Source of the DNA: an uncultured Anaerolineae bacterium
Lineage (GTDB): Bacteria; Chloroflexota; Anaerolineae; Anaerolineales; Villigracilaceae
Assembly (NCBI GenBank): GCA_903854805.1
Contig: CAINXK010000459.1
Coordinates: 1 to 64,000, forward strand
Direction: 5' to 3'
DNA: 64,000 nt
Part shown: in pieces, positions 18,609 to 26,279 of the stretch
Numbering within the stretch: position 1 is the first letter of the stretch
Layout: each line of letters begins with the position of its first letter
Notes under the pieces: model-generated
Databases searched by the model: none
Told to the model about the DNA's origin: nothing
The model's input: only the letters and a program-made list of their open reading frames with translations
Position numbers and translations under genes: made by a program

Positions 18609-20072
18609 ATGCCCAGCACCATGTACGAACCCGTCATTGGTCTTGAAGTTCACGTAGAAATGCTTACAAAATCAAAAATGTTTTGCGCCTGTCAGGTGGT
18701 GGATTTCACTATCGCGTCGCCAAATACAGCTGTTTGCCCGGTGTGCGCTGGGCATCCTGGTACTTTGCCAGTTTTAAACGGACTGGCTGTCGAGTATGGT
18801 TTACGTGTTGCCGCTGCCCTGGAATGTGAAATCGCTCCCATCAGTATATTTTCCCGGAAAAATTATTTCTATCCTGATCTACCGAAAGGCTACCAGATCA
18901 CCCAGTACGACCAACCGCTGGCATCCAACGGTAAAATCACCCTGATCACGTCCAGAGGCGAGAAAATCATCCACATTCGCCGCGTACATTTGGAAGAAGA
19001 TACTGGTAAGTTGACGCATATTGATGTGGACGGGAATTCTTATTCCCTGGTGGATTTGAATCGCGCGGGTGTCTCTTTGTTAGAGATTGTTACCGAGCCC
19101 GATTTTTCCACCAGCGAGGAGGTGCGTGCTTATGCCGAAGCTCTTCGCGCGCTGGTGCGTTATCTTGGCGTCAACAGCGGTGACTTAGAAAAAGGCGTAA
19201 TGCGAATTGAACCAAATATCTCTGTCCGCCCGGTTGGCCAGCAAGAGTTGGGAACGAAAGTCGAGATAAAAAACCTAAATTCATTCCGCGCTCTAGAGCG
19301 TGGAGTAGCCTATGAAATCAATCGCCAGATCGAATTACTCAGAGCTGGCAAGGAAGTCATCCAGGAAACAGTCGGCTGGGATGAAGCGAAACAGGCTACA
19401 TTTAGCCAACGATCCAAAGAAGATGCTCATGATTACCGCTATTTTCCAGAACCAGATTTGCCCCCGCTCCTGGTAAGCAAACGCTGGATGGATGATGTAC
19501 ACAGGGCACTTCCGGAATTACCATGGGAACGGAGCCATCGCTTCAGCCAAGATTATGGGCTAAGCCCGGCGGAATCCTGGCAATTGGCAGCAGAAAAAAG
19601 CCTGGGAGAGTATTTCGAATCTGTTCTCAAATCTGCTCCCGGAGCAGCAGTCCGCACAGTATATGCCTGGGTTACGGGTGAACTACTTTCATTAATGAAC
19701 TCATCCTCAACCGGGTTCGAGACTCTGAAAATTGAACCCAAAGGCCTGGCAGATTTACTGGCCCTGATCTCCACCGGGAAAATCAATCCGAATACAGGAA
19801 AAATAGTCCTGGCAGAAATGTTTGCCACAGGCCATTCAGCGGCAGGAATAGTAGAGGCCGGAAAACTGGCCCAGCTTTCAGATCAGGGTTTCATCGCCCG
19901 ATTGGTGGCCGAAATGCTAATCGAAAATGCCAGCGAAGTGGCCAGCTATCGGGCTGGCAAAATTAGCGTTGCTAATTTTCTATTTGGCCAGGCGATGCGC
20001 AAAGCTGGCGGCAAAGCCAATCCGCAGGTACTAAGATCTGAGTTGGAAAGACAATTACAACAGCCCACTTAG
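18609..20072 (+). CDS. gatB: Asp-tRNA(Asn)/Glu-tRNA(Gln) amidotransferase subunit B
   Basis: This 487-residue subunit of GatCAB binds mischarged tRNA and activates it for amidation. The signature IGLEVHVEMLTKSKMFCAC opens the catalytic domain. A zinc site is formed by Cys26, Cys28, Cys43 and Cys46. KGYQITQYDQPL and DLNRAGVSLLEIVTEPD are typical blocks, and the C-terminal 110 residues form the GatB/YqeY tail. A second ATG four codons in is possible. No gatC or gatA lies in the window, so the complex is encoded at dispersed loci. Confidence 0.95.
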   Translation: MPSTMYEPVIGLEVHVEMLTKSKMFCACQVVDFTIASPNTAVCPVCAGHPGTLPVLNGLAVEYGLRVAAALECEIAPISIFSRKNYFYPDLPKGYQITQYDQPLASNGKITLITSRGEKIIHIRRVHLEEDTGKLTHIDVDGNSYSLVDLNRAGVSLLEIVTEPDFSTSEEVRAYAEALRALVRYLGVNSGDLEKGVMRIEPNISVRPVGQQELGTKVEIKNLNSFRALERGVAYEINRQIELLRAGKEVIQETVGWDEAKQATFSQRSKEDAHDYRYFPEPDLPPLLVSKRWMDDVHRALPELPWERSHRFSQDYGLSPAESWQLAAEKSLGEYFESVLKSAPGAAVRTVYAWVTGELLSLMNSSSTGFETLKIEPKGLADLLALISTGKINPNTGKIVLAEMFATGHSAAGIVEAGKLAQLSDQGFIARLVAEMLIENASEVASYRAGKISVANFLFGQAMRKAGGKANPQVLRSELERQLQQPT

Positions 20073-20172
20073 TTTTATTTCCTTCCAAAAAACCGAAATG
20101 AAATCATCCTGGAAAATCCAGGATCGGAAAGAAGCAATCGTCCCTTCGATTAGCATTCAATAAGGCGACCTG

Positions 20173-21603
20173 ATGGACTCTACCCAACATGTTTTATCGA
20201 TCTTTGAAAACCTTTCAGCCATTCCGCGCGGAAGTGGGCGCGAGGCAAAGATTTCTGGCTGGTTGCAGACATTAGCCAGCGAGCGCGGATTTCCCTGGCA
20301 GGTTGATGAATCTGGAAACCTGGTAATCTGCATCCCGGCAACCCCCGGGCTAGAATCTGCACCTATCATCATCTTGCAGGGTCACATGGATATGGTTTGC
20401 GAGAAAACGCCTGATTCGCCGCACAACTTTCTGGAAGACCCCATTCATTGCATCGTGGATGGCGAGTGGCTGCATGCCGACCGCACCACTCTGGGTGCGG
20501 ATAATGGTATTGCGATTGCGCTGGCCCTGGCTCTGGTTGCAGATCCATCGGTGGAACACCCGGCGCTTGAATTGCTTTTTACAGTCCAAGAGGAAGTTGG
20601 CCTGGGTGGAGCGAACCAACTTAAGCCAGGCTTTGTACAAGGTAAAATCCTTCTCAATCTGGATTCGGAAGACGAAGGTACATTCATCGTTGGTTGTGCA
20701 GGCGGTCAAACTACCTATATTAATTTGCCACTTGTATTTGAAAAGCCTGTCCTGGATGCCGCTTTCCACCTACAAGTCAGCGGGTTGCGTGGCGGTCATT
20801 CCGGCGTGGATATCCATAAGCACTATGCCAGCGCCAATAAGCTGCTTGCGCGAGTACTCGACCGCATTCAGAATACTACGCCGATATTACTGATGAGTCT
20901 AAACGGTGGTACGGCACATAATGCTATTTCGCGCGAAGCCCATTGCTCTTTTGTGTACTCCGCCGCGATGGCTGATCAAGTTCAAGCGACCGTGAGTGCA
21001 TTTGGGTCCATTCTGATAAACGAATTCAGCCCGATTGAAAGCAGTATTACTCTGACACTACTGCCTGTTGAACCCGGGCCTGCCGTCAATCAAGCAGATT
21101 CGTCCAAAGTGATTCAGCTGATAATAGCTTTGCCCCACGGCGTTTCTGAAATGTCTGCCCAGGTGGAAGGCTTTGTCGAAACATCCTGCAACCTGGCGCG
21201 GATCGAGATCGACGGATCTGAGTTAAAGGTTGTAACACACCAGCGTAGTACGGTTATGAGCCGCATGCAAGAGCTGACCACTCGCATATCCGCGATCGCC
21301 CTGCTTGGCGGCGCACAAGTCTTCAGCGGTCCGGCCCATGCAGGCTGGGAGCCAAACATGCAGTCGCCCCTTCTTCAACGCAGTATTAAAACCTACCAAT
21401 CACTATTTGGCAGTCCACCTGCAGTACATATGCTGCATGCCGGGTTGGAGTGTGGCACCATCGGCGCCATTTACCCCGGAATGGATATGATCTCGCTGGG
21501 CACAACCATTGAAAATCCACATTCGCCCAATGAAAGAATGTACATTCCCTCCATTGAGCGTGTCTGGAGATATTTAGTGGCGTTTTTACAGACGTATCGA
21601 TAA
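20173..21603 (+). CDS. pepD: Aminoacyl-histidine dipeptidase (M20 peptidase, PepD)
   Basis: This is a 476-residue two-metal peptidase. Metal and catalytic residues are visible in LQGHMDMVCEKTPDS (His71, Asp73), LGADNGIAIALALAL (Asp110) and TVQEEVGLGGA (Glu140, Glu141). A dimerisation/lid domain occupies roughly residues 190-390, including GLRGGHSGVDIHK. It hydrolyses Xaa-His and other dipeptides in the cytoplasm. An AAGGCGA ribosome-binding site precedes the ATG, and a strong terminator follows the stop. Confidence 0.94.
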   Translation: MDSTQHVLSIFENLSAIPRGSGREAKISGWLQTLASERGFPWQVDESGNLVICIPATPGLESAPIIILQGHMDMVCEKTPDSPHNFLEDPIHCIVDGEWLHADRTTLGADNGIAIALALALVADPSVEHPALELLFTVQEEVGLGGANQLKPGFVQGKILLNLDSEDEGTFIVGCAGGQTTYINLPLVFEKPVLDAAFHLQVSGLRGGHSGVDIHKHYASANKLLARVLDRIQNTTPILLMSLNGGTAHNAISREAHCSFVYSAAMADQVQATVSAFGSILINEFSPIESSITLTLLPVEPGPAVNQADSSKVIQLIIALPHGVSEMSAQVEGFVETSCNLARIEIDGSELKVVTHQRSTVMSRMQELTTRISAIALLGGAQVFSGPAHAGWEPNMQSPLLQRSIKTYQSLFGSPPAVHMLHAGLECGTIGAIYPGMDMISLGTTIENPHSPNERMYIPSIERVWRYLVAFLQTYR

Positions 21604-21648
21604 AAAACAATTCCCTGAATGTTCAAACATTCAGGGAATTGTTTTTTT
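21602..21648. terminator. Bidirectional intrinsic terminator after pepD
   Basis: A 14-bp core stem (21608-21621 with 21628-21641) with a six-base loop is extended by flanking A and T runs. It begins at the pepD stop codon and also faces the convergent PH-like gene whose stop is at 21767. Confidence 0.9.
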
Positions 21649-21766
21649 AATAACTCGCGCTGGCGGGTCCTGTTATTCCAATGTGGGCACAGGTAGGCCT
21701 GCCCAGATTTCATCTCGCAGAGTCTCAACAACAGTCATCTGGGATATATCAAATGGTATATCTACT

Positions 21767-22594
21767 TTAGTGTTGCCAGGTAACCCCAGACATAACATAA
21801 TCCTGTGGTTTTCTTCCTCCTTTCAGCGACACTGAGTTGATTTTTCTTCTTGGAATATAATTCCAAATACCTCCGTACTCAGCAATCTTGGAAGCATCTC
21901 GAATACTGATAATTTCATTGTTGGTTAGAATAAGTAAATGCGCCGGGAAGGAGAACTGCGAAAAGCTTCTTCCGAAGACAGTCAAAATTTCTTTGCGTAG
22001 TTCAGGTTGCAGGATGACCCGCAGAACTTTATCTCCAGGTCGCAAGCTGCGGCGTCCATAATTCATGAACTTAAAATTTAACACGCTCAGAAAATCGAAA
22101 CTATTTTTTTCAACATTGAGCTGACTACCAAGCGAATAATCTGCACTGGCACGGATATTAGAAAAGATAGGCCGGAATAACTCATCTCCAACCGTGTTGA
22201 ATTTGATAGTTGTCGCACCAGATTGTCCTTGATGATCAATCCCAAAAATAGTCAACCAAGAATTTAACAATACAGTGCCGGTCTCGACGTAACTGATGGA
22301 ATCATAAGCAAATGACGTGTACCTAATCTGTTCTGGGCGTTTTTCGAAAATCGTAACGGCGTGCTTTGAGCAGCACACCAATTTTTCATAAGTGGGTCTC
22401 AAGAAACCCGCAAAAGCAGGGGCAAGAAGTATATAGGGAAATTCACCGGTTGGTTTAAAATGGCTACTGAAAGCAATATTATATATTGATGGAATATGTT
22501 CATAATCATGGATGAAATTAGCCCAAGTCAGCCGCGTCTGTTCGGAAGCTGAAAGCGTCTTTGAATCAAAAATATTTTTTGCATAAAAGCTCAG
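21767..22594 (-). CDS. PH-domain-like protein with no standard start codon in its 5' part
   Basis: The reverse-strand frame is open from 22624 to the stop at 21767. The first ATG/GTG/TTG-type codon is a TTG at 22402, giving 211 residues. About 64 codons upstream also read as plausible protein (SFYAKNIFDSKTLSASEQ, then a GEFPYILLAPAFAGFLRP stretch), so coding probably begins near 22594, where only a CTG is available. The C-terminal part ILTNNEIISIRDASKIAEYG followed by IPRRKINSVSL resembles a bacterial PH domain. No membrane segment is evident. The start may be a rare CTG, or the gene may have lost its start by mutation. The function is unknown. Confidence 0.55.
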   Translation of the reverse strand: MSFYAKNIFDSKTLSASEQTRLTWANFIHDYEHIPSIYNIAFSSHFKPTGEFPYILLAPAFAGFLRPTYEKLVCCSKHAVTIFEKRPEQIRYTSFAYDSISYVETGTVLLNSWLTIFGIDHQGQSGATTIKFNTVGDELFRPIFSNIRASADYSLGSQLNVEKNSFDFLSVLNFKFMNYGRRSLRPGDKVLRVILQPELRKEILTVFGRSFSQFSFPAHLLILTNNEIISIRDASKIAEYGGIWNYIPRRKINSVSLKGGRKPQDYVMSGVTWQH

Positions 22595-23024
22595 TGTTGA
22601 CTTTGAGATTTTGTTGTATTCAATTCAACTTTTTACGTTGTCAAAAAAGTTGGTATTTTGAGCATACCAGCAAAAGACCAGCAATGCAACGGTTGTTCTT
22701 GATGGTATTTACTTTGACAATATCGAATTTCCGCATAGCTGTGATACCTGATTTCAGGTATTTTCTGATCTGGCAGGAGATCGCCAGGCTGATTTTTGCT
22801 GCGCGGATCGCAGCGTGTGCTAATCACAGGACTGCCCAGCGGGGAAGCCCAGCGATTATCTAAAATTCAAGCGGCAAAATCAGGAAACAAACGCTCTAAG
22901 ATATGTTCCACCATTAAATCCTTTAAGGTAAGTACTTTCCTCCCTGCTCAAATTTGACAACTACCCGTTGCATCCCCAGCAGAAATTTAAAACATGTGCT
23001 ATCAGGTAAAACTACAGTTATTAG
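22595..23024. other. Intergenic region without a convincing gene
   Basis: No long reading frame with family resemblance was found. On the reverse strand at 22867-22914 a 15-codon frame (MVEHILERLFPDFAA) follows an AAAGGA-like site; it could be a micro-ORF but is too short to judge. No tRNA or known riboswitch pattern was recognised. Confidence 0.3.
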
Positions 23025-23060
23025 TAAAAGGATGTCTGCACATACGCAGACATCCTTTTA
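23025..23060 (-). terminator. Intrinsic terminator of the HD-GYP gene
   Basis: A 15-bp perfect stem (23025-23039 with 23046-23060) with a six-base loop overlaps the stop codon of the HD-GYP gene. The downstream arm ends in TTTTA on the reverse strand. Confidence 0.75.
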
Positions 23061-25097
23061 CTTCAAATAATGGCGCAGTGGGATGGTTTTTGATTGGCTG
23101 CTGCTGTCTCTGCGCACAGGAATCGTATCCCGCAAAATCAACTGTCTGAAAACAGGCACAACCGCCGGATCAAAGAAAATCCCTGATTGTGTCTGAATGT
23201 AATGTAAAGCCTTATCTGTTGACCATGCAGAGCGATAAGGGCGATCCGACGTAAGAGCATCGAACACATCAATTATCGAAAAAAGCCGCGCCGCAAATGG
23301 AATATGTTCACCTTTCAAGCCATATGGATAGCCACTGCCATCCCATTTTTCATGATGATAAAGCGGGATATCCATCGCGTTTTTAAGATGTTCAACTTGT
23401 GAAAGAAGTTGATAGGCATAAAGCGGATGCTGTTTCATGATCTCCCATTCATCAGGTAGCAACGCACCAGGTTTGAGCAAGATCGCATCAGGAATGCCCA
23501 TTTTACCAATATCATGCAGCAGTGCTCCTTGATGAACATGGGCCAGACCGGTTTCAGAAAAGCCCATTCTGCGAGCCAGCTCAATTGTCAATTTAGCTAC
23601 CCGGCGAGTGTGCCCCTCGGTTTCCCGATCACGCAGTTCAAGCGCTCGCGACAATCCTTCGATCGTCGCATCGTAAGCCGAATTCAACTCCAGGTTTGAA
23701 TCTTGTAAAAATTTTACCAAAAGGGTGTTGTCAATAGCAATAGCGATCTGGTTCGCCAGGGTTTCAAGCATGGTAAGCCAGTCATCGTCTGGCACAAAGC
23801 GCCAGCGCTGGAAGATTTCCAGAACTCCCCTCACCTCAGAACGAGCGATTAAAGGAATTCCAAGGTACATCATGAAACCCTCATCCTGGAATTTTACCGC
23901 GCGCGAAAAAGTTTTAGGATCATTTTGCAGATTGTCAACATAAACAACCCGCTTTTCAAGCGCAACCTGACCAGCAAAACTTTCTCCAATCTTTAAGTGC
24001 GAGTACTTGAATGTATCGTGTCGAAAACCAAACCCGTCCACAAAATTCAACATCTGGGTTTTAGGATCCAAAACCAGTAGAGCAAGAGCATCAACATGGA
24101 TATGCTTGGCGGCTTCTTTCAAAATCACAGCGGCCATGGATTTTAAATCCAGGTTTGATAGGATAGCCTGATCAATAGAACGTAAGGTTTGCATCTGGCT
24201 CAGTTGGCGGCGCGAGTCCTCATACAGACGGGCATTTTGAATCGCCGAGCTAGCCAACAAATTATAGGCGTGGAAAAAATCAATGATTTCTGGCGTAAAG
24301 TAACTTGGCGATTCAACAATCAGGCCCAATACACCGATTACCTGGTCATGAGATATAAGCGGGAAGAATGCCCTGGTTTGTTGCGCAATGATGATGGATG
24401 CGGGAAGCTCAACCACGAGATCGGTTTTATTTTCAATAATGAAATTTAGTTCATCTGCTGTCGGCTTAATAAGGACAACTTGGTCCGTAGGTAGCTTTTT
24501 TGCTGATGAATAGGCCAACTCATCAATACTATGGCCAAACTTCACCAACCCTAACCAGGCTTCCTGGACCCCAAATTGTTCAACGCAAGATCGCGTAATA
24601 TTTATTCCAAGTGCGTTACTATTTAATTCTCTGGAAAGCTGTTGGGCACTTTCCTGCAGTGTATCCATGAGTTGCTGATGCCGGCGAATAGAATCGGCGT
24701 TTCGTTTTTGATCGGTTATGTCACGAATAACAACCACCAGGTTCTCATCTTTGATTTGAATACATTTCGCTGAGTATGAATAGGTTTGGCTTTCGCTAAA
24801 CAGGTCATATTCCATCGTCGAAATTTGGCCGGAACTCATGGTCATGTTAATTGCAGCTAAAAATTGAGTGGTGGCATTGGGCGGTAAAACATCCATAATA
24901 TGCCGCCCCAAACATTTTTCCGGATTGGTATAAAAGGTTGCAGTCGCGCTCGCAAGATAATTGATGATTATTCCATCTTCATTGAGATAAAAAAGTAGAT
25001 CCGGGAAAATCTGAAAGATAGTTTTGAGAATAGAATCAGAATCGCCGGCTGGACGACCCGGGAGACCTGTTTCCAGACCTGGATGCAGTGATTTCAT
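23058..25097 (-). CDS. PAS-GAF-GAF-HD-GYP signalling protein
   Basis: This is a 679-residue cytoplasmic sensor. It has a PAS domain (about residues 15-130, IFPDLLFYLNEDGIIINYLA), two GAF domains (about 150-300 and 310-465), and a C-terminal HD-GYP domain. The HD pair is in HDIGKMGIPD near residue 527, and the diagnostic HHEKWDGSGYP lies near 580. HD-GYP proteins usually hydrolyse cyclic di-GMP. The frame extends upstream to 25337, but that part overlaps a better gene at 25144-25461 and lacks a domain, so the ATG at 25097 is preferred. It is the last gene of a co-directional cluster with a STAND regulator, a small peptide and DUF5317. There is no transmembrane segment, so the signal is probably intracellular. 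Confidence 0.85.
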   Translation of the reverse strand: MKSLHPGLETGLPGRPAGDSDSILKTIFQIFPDLLFYLNEDGIIINYLASATATFYTNPEKCLGRHIMDVLPPNATTQFLAAINMTMSSGQISTMEYDLFSESQTYSYSAKCIQIKDENLVVVIRDITDQKRNADSIRRHQQLMDTLQESAQQLSRELNSNALGINITRSCVEQFGVQEAWLGLVKFGHSIDELAYSSAKKLPTDQVVLIKPTADELNFIIENKTDLVVELPASIIIAQQTRAFFPLISHDQVIGVLGLIVESPSYFTPEIIDFFHAYNLLASSAIQNARLYEDSRRQLSQMQTLRSIDQAILSNLDLKSMAAVILKEAAKHIHVDALALLVLDPKTQMLNFVDGFGFRHDTFKYSHLKIGESFAGQVALEKRVVYVDNLQNDPKTFSRAVKFQDEGFMMYLGIPLIARSEVRGVLEIFQRWRFVPDDDWLTMLETLANQIAIAIDNTLLVKFLQDSNLELNSAYDATIEGLSRALELRDRETEGHTRRVAKLTIELARRMGFSETGLAHVHQGALLHDIGKMGIPDAILLKPGALLPDEWEIMKQHPLYAYQLLSQVEHLKNAMDIPLYHHEKWDGSGYPYGLKGEHIPFAARLFSIIDVFDALTSDRPYRSAWSTDKALHYIQTQSGIFFDPAVVPVFRQLILRDTIPVRRDSSSQSKTIPLRHYLK

Positions 25098-25143
25098 ATC
25101 TTGATTTACCCAATCGAGTGCCACAGAGTCAGCCCTCGGATTA

Positions 25144-25461
25144 CTAAATGCGCAATTGATAATTTTCTGACAGGGCAGGTTTTGCAACCAGTTTTGAGCC
25201 CGTAAGGTGTTTGGATACGTGTTGTGCAAATTCAGGCAAGCTTGAACCTTGCGCCCCAAGAACAAGATTATATTCATCCGAAGATAGCGAAAATTGTTCG
25301 CCCGCATATCCCATCGAAATGGCCCGAGCAGGATCACTCAGCAACACATTACAGAATTGCCGGCTAACAACTGCTGCCGCAAGCAGACGATTAATATCGC
25401 TATGCTCGCAACGACCACTACGGATACTTACATGCTGTTCAAATAGCTGGTTGGTTAACAT
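25144..25461 (-). CDS. Small NHLP-leader-like protein
   Basis: This 105-residue protein has a helical core that reads INRLLAAAVVSRQFCNVLL, then SDPARAISMGY and LSSDEYNLVLG. This is the pattern of NHLP/Os1348-type leader proteins (short helix, FxxxLLxDP, then a Leu-rich acidic helix), which in other systems guide modification of natural-product precursors. The tail after residue 75 is polar and ends PALSENYQLRI, without an obvious Cys/Ser/Thr-rich core. It lies between DUF5317 (8-base gap) and the HD-GYP gene. The family match is by eye only. It may be a regulator or adaptor rather than a precursor. Confidence 0.65.
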   Translation of the reverse strand: MLTNQLFEQHVSIRSGRCEHSDINRLLAAAVVSRQFCNVLLSDPARAISMGYAGEQFSLSSDEYNLVLGAQGSSLPEFAQHVSKHLTGSKLVAKPALSENYQLRI

Positions 25462-25469
25462 AATGCGTT

Positions 25470-26054
25470 CTACCTTTCTTGAGAGAGCTTCTGAGAATGT
25501 GAAGGTGATGCGAGCAAGAGAAATGCCCCGATATCGATCAAAATATCCCCAAAGCTAAAAGCAAACCGGTAAGGAAACCATTCAGGTGATACGAATCGAT
25601 CGGAAAGCCAAGAAAAAACAATAGCATCGGGTGAGAGCAAGATATCTTTGCTGCCCAGGCTGAACCGGCTACCAACTTTAAGATTCGAGAGGATTTGCTC
25701 TGGAATGATGTGTGCAGCAGTTACCGTACTGAGAGGCATAAACCCATCGTTCGCGCAAATGACTACCAAGTTCAAAAATAGCCCGATAGTCAGAATAGGT
25801 ATACCCGGTAAATGCCTGTTGAGCATACAAAATAAAATCAGCCCTAGCTGGGAAATAATCAGGTAAGCTGGAACCAGCAGGGCGGGCATTTGGCTACGCG
25901 TCACCGGCAGGTAGAAAGCGAGCAGCTGCGGCACAAAAAAAATGACCACCAACCAGGCGCGCTCGAATTCAGGATATTGCCAGACCGACCGGCCCAAATA
26001 GGTTTTAATCCAACCTGATAGCAAACCCAAAATAACAGCAGGCAGCAGTACCAT
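25470..26054 (-). CDS. DUF5317-family membrane protein
   Basis: This 194-residue protein has about five transmembrane helices. The pattern LLSGW near residue 15, LLNRHLPGIPILTIGLFLNL in the middle and the conserved ANDGFMPLS motif identify DUF5317. A C-terminal helix ends in a charged tail. Its ATG overlaps the stop of the upstream small peptide gene (TAATG), so the two are translationally coupled. Function in this family is not established. The context here (tiny hydrophobic peptide, NHLP-like protein, HD-GYP sensor, STAND regulator) suggests a sensing or export role, which is inference. Confidence 0.85.
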   Translation of the reverse strand: MVLLPAVILGLLSGWIKTYLGRSVWQYPEFERAWLVVIFFVPQLLAFYLPVTRSQMPALLVPAYLIISQLGLILFCMLNRHLPGIPILTIGLFLNLVVICANDGFMPLSTVTAAHIIPEQILSNLKVGSRFSLGSKDILLSPDAIVFSWLSDRFVSPEWFPYRFAFSFGDILIDIGAFLLLASPSHSQKLSQER

Positions 26055-26197
26055 TAATGGCCGATACCACCACCATCAACCGGGGCGCCTGCGCCAAGCA
26101 CAAGCATCAAAACCGTCAGCACCATTAAAACCAATTGAATATGCTGTTTCTGAATTTTGGAAAGCGAGAAACTGAAGCGATAGGCAATGTTTTTCAT
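26054..26197 (-). CDS. 47-residue hydrophobic peptide with Gly-rich tail
   Basis: This short gene has a basic/polar N-terminus (MKNIAYRFSFSLSKIQKQH), one hydrophobic helix (about residues 21-36) and the tail GAGAPVDGGGIGH. An AAGGTGA ribosome-binding site precedes the ATG, and the stop overlaps the DUF5317 start, so it is very likely translated. It could be a signal-peptide-like precursor releasing a Gly-rich peptide, or a small membrane subunit of DUF5317. I do not know a characterised family. The ribosome-binding site lies in one arm of an inverted repeat (26200-26208 and 26259-26267). Confidence 0.75.
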   Translation of the reverse strand: MKNIAYRFSFSLSKIQKQHIQLVLMVLTVLMLVLGAGAPVDGGGIGH

Positions 26198-26199
26198 TG

Positions 26200-26267
26200 G
26201 TCACCTTTTTGAAATAATTGGTAGGATATAGTCCATAGAATACACCATGCCAGGATACAAAGGTGAC
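26200..26267 (-). promoter_or_regulatory. Inverted repeat that could mask the ribosome-binding site of the small peptide gene
   Basis: Nine-base arms at 26259-26267 and 26200-26208 are perfectly complementary across 50 bases. In the mRNA the second arm contains the AAGGUGA ribosome-binding site of the 47-residue peptide gene, so pairing would hide it. The long loop makes a simple hairpin only moderately stable. Confidence 0.35.
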
Positions 26268-26279
26268 TACAAAGTCATA

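Noticed and set aside
22561..22863. 100-codon forward frame beside the PH-like gene
   Set aside because: Partly antisense to the 5' part of the PH-like gene; its composition (many Phe, Arg, Cys) looks random and no start signal was seen.
25098..25337. 80-codon N-terminal extension of the HD-GYP gene
   Set aside because: It overlaps the better-supported 105-residue gene in another frame and carries no domain; the ATG at 25097 gives a clean PAS-first protein.
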